Assembly (NCBI RefSeq): GCF_001684965.1
Contig: NZ_MAYG01000032.1
Span: forward strand, 93,019-157,018
Length of the DNA: 64,000 nucleotides
Direction of reading: 5' to 3'
Source: Chryseobacterium arthrosphaerae
GTDB lineage: Bacteria; Bacteroidota; Bacteroidia; Flavobacteriales; Weeksellaceae
Made by a program: the position numbers and the translations under genes. Shown here in pieces: positions 9,087 through 16,465 of the stretch (within the stretch, counting starts at the first letter, position 1; each line of letters begins with the position of its first letter). Below the pieces are notes generated by a model that saw only the letters and a program-made list of their open reading frames with translations, made no database searches and was not told where the DNA came from.

Positions 9087-10097
9087 ATGAAAAAAATCTT
9101 ATTTGGAACGCTTATGCTTGGTTTAATGACAGCCTGTAACAGTGACAATGTGAATAATCAGAATGAAGAATCCACAGATACTTCTGTTCCGGCTGCAGGA
9201 GCTGCCTCTCTGAGCAGAAGCTGTCTTTCTGAGGAGATAAGACAGGAAGCTTTACAGAACAGTCCGGAACTGAGACAGAGATTTGCCGAACTGGAAGCCA
9301 ATACCCAAAAATTCTCCGATGAAATACAACTGGGAAAAGTTCTTACAGACGGTACTGTTGAAATTCCTGTAGTGGTAAATGTTTTATACAGCAATGCTGC
9401 CGAAAATATTTCTGACGCAAGAATTGCAGAACAAATTGAAGTATTGAATGCTGATTACAGCGGCACCAATACAGACATCACAAAAGTTCCTTCAGAATTC
9501 CAGCCTGTAAAAGCCGGAGATGTAAAAGTAAAATTCAGACTGGCCAATACCGTAAGAAAGTCCACAACCACTACAAGCTGGGTAAAAGACACCATGAAAA
9601 AATCAGCTAACGGCGGAATAGATGCTACCAGCCCGGCCAATTATCTTAATATATGGATAGTGGGTAAAGTAGTAAGCAGTGACGGAAGAACCATTCTTGG
9701 ATACGCCACCTTCCCTGAGTCTGCCGGATTATGGAATGACGGAGTTGTAATTCCTGCCCCTTATTTTGGAAAAACAGGAGCCGCAGCCAACTTCAACCTG
9801 GGAAGAACAGCAACCCATGAGGTAGGACACTATCTTAATCTAAGACATATATGGGGGGATGCAAAATGTGGTGATGACCTGGTAGCTGATACCCCAACAC
9901 AAACCTCAGAAAATTACGATACCCCTACTTACCCGCTTTACAATCGTTGTAACGGGAAAAACAGATCCGTAATGTTTATGAATTATATGGATTATGTAAA
10001 CGACGCAGCTATGTTTATGTTTACAGCCGGACAAAAAACAAGAATGCAGTCTGTAGTAGCTTCTAACGGTGCCAGATCCGGATTAAGAGAATACTAA
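9087..10097 (+). CDS. M43-type zinc metalloprotease lipoprotein, copy 1
   Basis: 336 residues. A lipoprotein signal (LGLMTAC, acylated Cys17) is followed by a short acidic/Asn segment (CNSDN) and a pappalysin/cytophagalysin-like metalloprotease domain. The zinc site is HEVGHYLNLRH (His244, Glu245, His248, His254), and a Met-turn MNYMDY sits near residue 301. The usual Gly of HExxHxxGxxH is Asn in all three tandem copies. Conserved Cys near residue 261 and 288 may form a disulfide. It probably sits in the outer membrane and degrades extracellular protein. First of three tandem paralogues with closely matching leaders and terminators, about 250 bp downstream of the NarL-type regulator. Confidence 0.9.
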   Translation: MKKILFGTLMLGLMTACNSDNVNNQNEESTDTSVPAAGAASLSRSCLSEEIRQEALQNSPELRQRFAELEANTQKFSDEIQLGKVLTDGTVEIPVVVNVLYSNAAENISDARIAEQIEVLNADYSGTNTDITKVPSEFQPVKAGDVKVKFRLANTVRKSTTTTSWVKDTMKKSANGGIDATSPANYLNIWIVGKVVSSDGRTILGYATFPESAGLWNDGVVIPAPYFGKTGAAANFNLGRTATHEVGHYLNLRHIWGDAKCGDDLVADTPTQTSENYDTPTYPLYNRCNGKNRSVMFMNYMDYVNDAAMFMFTAGQKTRMQSVVASNGARSGLREY

Positions 10098-10120
10098 GCC
10101 CATAACCTTTAAAATATTTT

Positions 10121-10154
10121 AAATCTATCTCGGTTTCTGAGATAGATTTTTTTT
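10121..10154 (+). terminator. Terminator of protease copy 1
   Basis: Perfect 11-bp stem AAATCTATCTC / GAGATAGATTT with a 7-nt loop and a T-run. The same stem core recurs after copies 2 and 3. Confidence 0.85.
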
Positions 10155-10543
10155 ATCCTTTTACGCCTGTTAAATCTCAGAAAATCAGCAAAAACAACAA
10201 TAGAATGATAATATTATTATAAAAACATTAAAAAGAAGAATAAACCATGACATTCAGACCTTTTGTTTTGCTTAAAAAATAGTTTTCTGATTGAAATTAT
10301 AGTAAAAAACATTCTACTAATTAAACAAAAAACAAAATTATTTACATTTAAAAATACACTTAACAGTGAAATACAACTAAAAATCTATAAAATTGATTAA
10401 AATTCAAAATATAATCAATTAATATAAAATATAATCAATTAAAACACTGATTAAATAAGAATAATTTAAATAAAATGTAAAATAATTTGTATATCAATTT
10501 TAAATAATATAATTTCACATCCTCAAATTCAAAATATAGTGAT
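10155..10543 (+). other. AT-rich intergenic leader of protease copy 2
   Basis: No gene is visible in about 390 bp. The last 100 bp (from about 10445) is closely similar to the 100 bp before copy 1, and about 10320-10370 matches the region before copy 3 (shared ATTATTTACATTTAAAAA). At 10157-10180 there is a footprint, CTTTTACGCC..TTAAATCTCAG, that recurs after copy 3 at 13034-13056. The region therefore duplicated with the gene. Confidence 0.65.
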
Positions 10544-11560
10544 ATGAAAAAATTCATGTTTGGAGCCCTGATTCTGGGCTTACTGTCGGCCTGTAATACC
10601 GACAGCCTTACCAATCAAAATGAAACCCCTATGAACCAGGATGAGGTTCCTGCAGGAAGCGCTGCGAAAAGAAGCTGTCTTTCAGAAGAAATAAGAGAGA
10701 AAATGCTGCAGAAAAACCCTGCCCTGAGACAAAAAATGAATGAAATTGAAGTCGGAGCCGAGAGATATGCCAATAACCTTGCACTAGGCAAAGTTCTGGC
10801 AGATGGAACCGTAGAGATCCCGGTTGTTTTTAATGTAATCTACAACACTGCAACCCAGAATGTTTCTGATGCAAGAATCGCAGAACAGATCGCTGTTCTG
10901 AATGCTGATTACGGCGGCACCAACTCCGATGTTACTAAGATCCCTTCAGCATTTCAGCCCTCAGCAGCAGGTGATGTAAAAATCCGTTTCAAACTGGTGG
11001 CGACCAACCGGAAGCAAAGCTCAAAAACAGGCTGGCGATCTGATCTTGAAGAAATGAAAAAAGCCAGTACAGGAGGGATTACAGCTACTGATGTAACCAA
11101 AAACATGAATATCTGGGTAGTCAACTCAATACTTGACGAAAATAATCAGCCGGGGACCTTAGGGTATGCTTATTATCCTGAACATGCAGGACAATGGTAT
11201 GACGGTCTTGTAATTGGCTACAACTATATCGGGAAAACAGGAGCTTCTGCCCCATTCAATCTTGGAAGAACAGTAACGCATGAAGTAGGACATTACCTGA
11301 ATCTTCCACACCTTTGGGGATCAAGCGATGCAGGATGCCAGACAGATTACTCTAATGACACACCGCTTTCTCCCGGCCCTAACTATGGAACTCCAACTTA
11401 TCCCCTTAACAGATCCTGCGGAGGCGTAAGCCGTTCTCAGATGTTTATGAACTATATGGATTATGTAGATGATAAAGCCATGTTCATGTTCTCTGCCAAC
11501 CAGAAAACAAGAATGCAGGCTGTAGTTTCAGCATCTGGCCCAAGATCCGGTTTAAGATAA
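10544..11560 (+). CDS. M43-type zinc metalloprotease lipoprotein, copy 2
   Basis: 338 residues. Lipobox LGLLSAC (Cys16 or 17), then the same domain order as copy 1. The zinc site is HEVGHYLNLPHLWG with the same Asn-for-Gly change, and the Met-turn is MNYMDY. It is the most diverged copy: the region before the zinc site carries a two-residue-longer loop (LDENNQPG), and the segment after it (SSDAGCQTDYSNDTPLSP) differs from copies 1 and 3, so substrate preference may differ. Own AT-rich leader and own terminator. Confidence 0.9.
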   Translation: MKKFMFGALILGLLSACNTDSLTNQNETPMNQDEVPAGSAAKRSCLSEEIREKMLQKNPALRQKMNEIEVGAERYANNLALGKVLADGTVEIPVVFNVIYNTATQNVSDARIAEQIAVLNADYGGTNSDVTKIPSAFQPSAAGDVKIRFKLVATNRKQSSKTGWRSDLEEMKKASTGGITATDVTKNMNIWVVNSILDENNQPGTLGYAYYPEHAGQWYDGLVIGYNYIGKTGASAPFNLGRTVTHEVGHYLNLPHLWGSSDAGCQTDYSNDTPLSPGPNYGTPTYPLNRSCGGVSRSQMFMNYMDYVDDKAMFMFSANQKTRMQAVVSASGPRSGLR

Positions 11561-11591
11561 TCACCATCTTCATTAACAATAAAAACATTTA

Positions 11592-11622
11592 AAATCTATC
11601 TCTATCAGGGATAGATTTTTTT
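11592..11622 (+). terminator. Terminator of protease copy 2
   Basis: Stem AAATCTATC / GATAGATTT with a 9-nt loop and a T-run; same family as the terminators of copies 1 and 3. Confidence 0.8.
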
Positions 11623-11971
11623 CAGGTCCATAGTGAACGTATCATAACGCATATTTTATTGGGATCAGGTTCAAAAACCGGGGAACACATGATCCATTTT
11701 ATGACAAAACAAAAATCACATCTATCCTGATCTTCATTTCTATTAAAAATATTCTATATATTTAATAAAAAATAAAATTATTTACATTTAAAAACAAACT
11801 TTAATTTGAAATCCATCAACTTTAAATTAAATTAATTAAAATTCAAAACAAATATAAATACAGTGAATTATACTCAAATAAAACGTAATTAAATTAATAA
11901 TTACAAATATAATTTGTAAATAAAGTAAAAAGTACATAAATTAGTTTTCTCAAAAATTCAAAATAATGATT
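11623..11971 (+). other. AT-rich leader of protease copy 3, with palindrome
   Basis: No gene is visible. Positions 11750-11800 match the leader of copy 2. A perfect inverted repeat, TTACAAAT-ATA-ATTTGTAA (11901-11919), lies about 53 bp before the start codon; I did not find it intact in the other two leaders. It could be an operator or simply AT-rich chance sequence. Confidence 0.5.
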
Positions 11972-12976
11972 ATGAAAAAACTATTTTTTGGAGCACTTAT
12001 GCTCGGCGTAATGTCTGCCTGTAACAGCGACAACATTAATAATCAAAGTGAAGCTCCGGCTGATGAAACTGCCTTTTCCGCTGGTATAGCCCAGAGAGGA
12101 TGTGCTTCTGAAGAAATACGTCAGGAAGCTTTAAAAAACAGCCCTGAACTCAGACAAAGGTTCGCAGCCCTGGAAAACAATACAGAAAAATTCAGTAACG
12201 ATATCAAACTCGGAAGAGTGCTTGCTGACGGAACCGTGGAAATCCCTGTAGTTGTCAATGTCATCTACAAAACAACAGCAGAAAATGTTTCCGATTCAAG
12301 GATTGCAGAGCAGATTGCTGTTTTAAATGCCGATTACTCCGGTACAAACAGTGATGTCAGCAAAATTCCTTCGGAATTTCAGTCTGTAAGCTCCGGTGAT
12401 ACGAAGGTAAAGTTCAGATTGGTAAACACCATCAGAAAATCGACCTCCAAAACAAGCTGGTCTACGAATGACGATATGAAAAAGGCATCGAAAGGAGGAA
12501 TTAATGCTACCAATCCTACAAATTATCTGAACATCTGGGTGGTAGGCAAAATGACCAGCCAGGGAAGAACAATCCTGGGATACGCTACATTCCCTGAATC
12601 TGCCGGATTATCCAATGACGGTGTTGTAATTGCCGCACCATTTTTTGGCAAAACAGGCGCATCTTCTCCTTTCAACTTAGGAAGAACAGCGACTCATGAA
12701 GTAGGGCATTACCTGAATCTAAGACACATCTGGGGAGATGCCAATTGCGGAAATGACCAGGTAAGCGACACCCCTACCCAGACAACGGCTAATTACGGAA
12801 AACCTACTTATCCTCTTTATAATACCTGCGGTGGTGTCAACAGATCTGTGATGTTCATGAATTATATGGATTATGTAGATGACGGAGCCATGTTTATGTT
12901 CTCTGCCGGCCAAAAAACAAGAATGCAGGCTGTAGTAGCTTCTACCGGTGCCAGATCCGGATTAAGAGTATATTAA
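11972..12976 (+). CDS. M43-type zinc metalloprotease lipoprotein, copy 3
   Basis: 334 residues. Alignment with copies 1 and 2 places the start at the second ATG (11972); the ATG at 11966 would add Met-Ile. Lipobox LGVMSAC, zinc site HEVGHYLNLRHIWGDANCG and Met-turn MNYMDY. Closer to copy 1 than to copy 2, so the array probably arose by at least two duplications. Same presumed location (surface or outer-membrane lipoprotein) and activity as copy 1. Confidence 0.9.
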   Translation: MKKLFFGALMLGVMSACNSDNINNQSEAPADETAFSAGIAQRGCASEEIRQEALKNSPELRQRFAALENNTEKFSNDIKLGRVLADGTVEIPVVVNVIYKTTAENVSDSRIAEQIAVLNADYSGTNSDVSKIPSEFQSVSSGDTKVKFRLVNTIRKSTSKTSWSTNDDMKKASKGGINATNPTNYLNIWVVGKMTSQGRTILGYATFPESAGLSNDGVVIAAPFFGKTGASSPFNLGRTATHEVGHYLNLRHIWGDANCGNDQVSDTPTQTTANYGKPTYPLYNTCGGVNRSVMFMNYMDYVDDGAMFMFSAGQKTRMQAVVASTGARSGLRVY

Positions 12977-12997
12977 AATCAATTTTTTATATATTTA

Positions 12998-13030
12998 AAA
13001 TCTATCTCATCTATGGGATAGATTTTTTTT
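12998..13030 (+). terminator. Terminator of protease copy 3
   Basis: Stem AAATCTATC / GATAGATTT and a run of eight T; third member of the array's terminator family. Confidence 0.82.
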
Positions 13031-13067
13031 ATACTTTTACGCCACTTAAATCTCAGGGATCATAGCG

Positions 13068-14453
13068 ATGAAAAAAATAGCACTGGCATCATGCATATTA
13101 CTGCATCTGTACTGTTATAAAGCACAAGACACCATTCAGACCAGAAATCTCCAGGCAGATCTTGAAATGATCCGTTCCGATATGCCTTTCCAGGAAAAAA
13201 AGCCATTCTTTAAAAAGGAATGGGTAAAGAAATCGGTGGCACCTGCTATTCTTTTCACAGCTGCCGCTGCTACATGGGGCGAAAAAGAAAATATCCGTGA
13301 GGTAAGAAACCGCTATCTTCCTAATTTTAAAGTCAAATATGACGACTATCTTCAGTATGCGCCTGCTGTGGCCGTATACGGATTAAAACTCTCCGGAGTA
13401 AAGGGTCGGAACAACCTTGGGAGAGCTACGCTTTCATATGGTACCAGTTTGGCAATCATGGCTATTTTGGTAAACTCCATTAAATATACATCAAAAGTAG
13501 AGAGACCGGATGGTTCCAAAAATAATTCATTCCCTTCCGGACATGCGGCCATGGCTTTCACCAATGCAAGTTTCCTTCATAAAGAATATGGACTCGTAAA
13601 CCCGGCATACAGCATTGGCGGGTATAGTGCCGCAACCATTACCGGTCTTGGCCGGAACTTAAATAACAGGCACTGGGTTCCTGATATTCTTGCCGGTGCA
13701 GGGATCGGGATTATTTCTACAGAATTAGGCTATTTCTTCATCGATAAAATTTATAAAAACAAAGGAGATAATTTAAGTATTCTGTCCAGAATACAAGGCA
13801 ACGACTACCCATCTTTCCTTTCTCTAAAAATGGGGGCAGCATTAGGTACCACCAATTTCCTTCGGGAATCAGAACTGGATGACAAAAAACAAACCGGTTT
13901 TGAAGGCGGGCTTGAGGGCGCTTACTTCTTTTCAAAAAAATGGGGTGTAGGAGCAGATATCACTTTCAGCAGTTTTCCTATTAAGCCTCAAAGAATAACT
14001 TTTGATGACGGACAGGACTTTGGGGACCATAGCATCAGAACCCAGTCTATGGGGTTCCTGGCAGCGGGGATAGGTCCTTATTTTTCTCATGAATTTTCAG
14101 ATAAATGGCAGCTTATGGTAAAAGCAACTGCCGGATATTCTGCAACCGCCAGTGGCAAAGTGTTTGTAAAAGGAGATGAGATTGATGCTCCCAACCATGA
14201 GCTCCAGATAGCGAAATACAAGCCTAAACCGGCTTTCCGATGGAATACAGGAGCTTCTATGACCTATAAATTTAATCCGGGACTTGGACTTACTTTTTAT
14301 ACAGATTATACTCAGATCAACTCTACTATACGTTATCATTTCAGTGACGACATCAAAGAAAGTGCTGAAATGAATGAAGAACTCAATCATCTGATCACCA
14401 AAGAAAAGATCAATTACGTCACGTTAGGTTTACGGTTAACTGCGTATTTTTAA
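13068..14453 (+). CDS. PAP2-family phosphatase with C-terminal beta-rich (outer-membrane-like) domain
   Basis: 461 residues. After a signal sequence (about 1-19) comes a PAP2 acid-phosphatase core with all three motifs: K139...R146-P147, PSGH 156-159 and G-R196-x5-H202-x3-D206, with hydrophobic segments between them. Such enzymes dephosphorylate membrane lipid phosphates such as undecaprenyl-PP, PA or lipid A. Residues about 245-461 are alternating hydrophobic/polar strands with a terminal aromatic (TAYF), resembling an outer-membrane beta-barrel. That fusion points to an envelope location facing the periplasm. Stands alone, 38 bp after the last protease terminator. Confidence 0.87.
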   Translation: MKKIALASCILLHLYCYKAQDTIQTRNLQADLEMIRSDMPFQEKKPFFKKEWVKKSVAPAILFTAAAATWGEKENIREVRNRYLPNFKVKYDDYLQYAPAVAVYGLKLSGVKGRNNLGRATLSYGTSLAIMAILVNSIKYTSKVERPDGSKNNSFPSGHAAMAFTNASFLHKEYGLVNPAYSIGGYSAATITGLGRNLNNRHWVPDILAGAGIGIISTELGYFFIDKIYKNKGDNLSILSRIQGNDYPSFLSLKMGAALGTTNFLRESELDDKKQTGFEGGLEGAYFFSKKWGVGADITFSSFPIKPQRITFDDGQDFGDHSIRTQSMGFLAAGIGPYFSHEFSDKWQLMVKATAGYSATASGKVFVKGDEIDAPNHELQIAKYKPKPAFRWNTGASMTYKFNPGLGLTFYTDYTQINSTIRYHFSDDIKESAEMNEELNHLITKEKINYVTLGLRLTAYF

Positions 14454-14454
14454 A

Positions 14455-14487
14455 ATAAAAAAGCCTTCAGATATTTATGAAGGCTTT
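14455..14487. terminator. Bidirectional terminator between the PAP2 and M1 genes
   Basis: Stem AAGCCTTCA / TGAAGGCTT (14461-14486) with an 8-nt loop. The T-run is good in the minus direction (for the M1 gene) and moderate in the plus direction. Confidence 0.8.
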
Positions 14488-14492
14488 CATTT

Positions 14493-16358
14493 TTATAATG
14501 TTTTTGTATTGTCTCCCGGGGTATAATCCATGAAAATATCACCATCAAGCTTTACAGATTTCACTTTTTTCTTGATAGGAATGACCAGATCTGTCATTTT
14601 CTGATCTTTTTCCCAGATAGAAGGTGAGAAATGCAGTTTTTCAGTTGTTCCGTCTTCATAGGTCAGCACTGCATCAAATGGAATAGCGAATCCTCCTACA
14701 TTCGTTACATTCACTGTAAGCAGGTCATTCAGCTGAGAAGCTCTTTCCACTTTCAGATCTATATAATTATTGGTATAGAACCAGTTCTGGAAAAACCAGT
14801 TAAGATTTTTTCCGGAACCTGTGTTCATCGAGTTGAAATAATCCCATGGCACAGGATGTTTACCGTTCCAGTTATCCATATAATGATGTAATGCTTTTTT
14901 GAATAACTCGTCCCCGAGATAATCTTTCAGGGCCAGATAAGAAAGGGAAGCTTTTACATAAGAATTGTTTCCGTATCCGGCTCCGCTTACCTGGGTACTC
15001 ATGGTAATCAAAGGCTGATCCTGTTCTGCTGAAGGATCAGTGATCCATTTTTTGACACGGAAATTTTTATAAAATTCTTTAGCTGCTTCTTCTCCGTTCT
15101 CATCAATTCCGATAAGATATTCAAGTGTAGTTGCCCAGCCTTCATCCATAAAAGCATATCTCGTTTCGTTGATTCCCATATAAAAAGGGAAATAGGTATG
15201 GGCTATTTCATGGTCAGCCGTAAGCCTTGCATCTCTCAAATCATCAGGAATGCTGGTATCATTGATCATCATTGGGTATTCCATATCGGCATATCCCTGG
15301 ATTGCAGTCATTACATTATAAGGGTATTCTACTCCCGGCCAGTTTTTAGAAAACCAATCCAGGTTATACTGCATCCACCCTACATACTGTTCGAAATCTT
15401 TTGCTCCGTTTTTGTATCCGGCCTGTACGCTGGCCCGCTTTGTTTTCAGCTGAACACTGGCCGCATCCCATACATAGTGATTGCTCATAGCAAAACAGAA
15501 GTCTGTAATATGATTAGCTTTGAATTTCCAGGTATTCCATTTGTTCTGGCGGGTAACTTTCCCGGATTTCATTTCCTGTTCCGTAGCAATATGCATTACT
15601 TTATCACTCTTCAACGAAGCTTTATACCTTTTCAGGTATTCTGTGCTAAGCACATCTTCCGGATTAAGGAAATCACCGGTTGCCCAGACTACATAATTCT
15701 TCGGAGCCGTGATGGCAAAGCTGTAATCATTAAAGTCATTGTAAAATTCCTGCCTGTCTGAATGCGGAAGCATATCCCATCCGTTATAATCATCGTATAC
15801 GGAAATCCTCGGGAAAGAATACGCTACATAGAACGTTTCAGGATCTATTTGCCCTTCCCTTCCGCTCTGTACAGAAAGGGGATATTCCCATTCTATCTTA
15901 ACCTCAGCTTTAGATTTTGATTTCAGAGCTGATTTTAATTTTACTTTTTCCACAGTCCCCCAGTCATCGCTGTCAATATCATATTTCTCATTATTCACAA
16001 TGAAAGATTTGATTCTGAGCCCGGAAGAGAGAAAATCTTTAGATACAAATCCAGATCTTGGCGACTGCGGCTTATGAAGGTTGTTCACAAATCTTATAGC
16101 CAGCTCATTCAATGCATCCGGACTGTTGTTGGTATACACAATTGTTTCTTTTCCGGAAACTACCTTTGTTCCGGCATCCACTTTTACTTCTACATTATAT
16201 ACTCCTTTATTCTGCCAGTAGTTTTTACCAGGTGCTCCTGAAACATCACGGGTTCCTTTTTCATAGGCTTTTTTGATATTTCTGGGCATATATAACTCCT
16301 GCGCAGACCATTGCATCAGCGAAACGACCACCAGCATTCCGGAAAAAATTTTCTTCAT
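14493..16358 (-). CDS. M1-family (gluzincin) metallopeptidase, secreted
   Basis: 621 residues from the ATG at 16358, which begins a clear signal peptide (MKKIFSGMLVVVSLMQWSAQ). An in-frame ATG at 16385 would lie at or before the expected transcription start of the -7 box at 16383-16390, so it is rejected. Zinc site HEIAH (His383, Glu384, His387), with the third ligand Glu406 exactly 18 residues on (FMDEGW). The substrate motif is G-x-x-DMEYP rather than GAMEN. It probably trims peptides in the periplasm or at the surface. Distant paralogue of the M1 gene at 25800-27737. Confidence 0.92.
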   Translation of the reverse strand: MKKIFSGMLVVVSLMQWSAQELYMPRNIKKAYEKGTRDVSGAPGKNYWQNKGVYNVEVKVDAGTKVVSGKETIVYTNNSPDALNELAIRFVNNLHKPQSPRSGFVSKDFLSSGLRIKSFIVNNEKYDIDSDDWGTVEKVKLKSALKSKSKAEVKIEWEYPLSVQSGREGQIDPETFYVAYSFPRISVYDDYNGWDMLPHSDRQEFYNDFNDYSFAITAPKNYVVWATGDFLNPEDVLSTEYLKRYKASLKSDKVMHIATEQEMKSGKVTRQNKWNTWKFKANHITDFCFAMSNHYVWDAASVQLKTKRASVQAGYKNGAKDFEQYVGWMQYNLDWFSKNWPGVEYPYNVMTAIQGYADMEYPMMINDTSIPDDLRDARLTADHEIAHTYFPFYMGINETRYAFMDEGWATTLEYLIGIDENGEEAAKEFYKNFRVKKWITDPSAEQDQPLITMSTQVSGAGYGNNSYVKASLSYLALKDYLGDELFKKALHHYMDNWNGKHPVPWDYFNSMNTGSGKNLNWFFQNWFYTNNYIDLKVERASQLNDLLTVNVTNVGGFAIPFDAVLTYEDGTTEKLHFSPSIWEKDQKMTDLVIPIKKKVKSVKLDGDIFMDYTPGDNTKTL

Positions 16359-16382
16359 ATCGATCCTTTTAAAGATAGGTAT

Positions 16383-16390
16383 CAAAAATA
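16383..16390 (-). promoter_or_regulatory. Candidate -7 box of the M1 peptidase gene
   Basis: TATTTTTG on the minus strand matches TAnnTTTG exactly. It would start transcription near 16376-16378 and give a leader of about 20 nt before the ATG at 16358. No TTG was seen at the right distance upstream. Confidence 0.5.
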
Positions 16391-16465
16391 GCGAAAAAGT
16401 GACAGCGGGTGGTAATTTCTTTTGTAATAATGTTTTATGATAATTAATTTTTCACTTATAATATT

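Noticed and set aside
15198..15761. 187-residue open frame antisense to the first M1 peptidase gene
   Set aside because: Shadow of a complete M1 enzyme; Cys/His/Ile-rich composition typical of an antisense frame.
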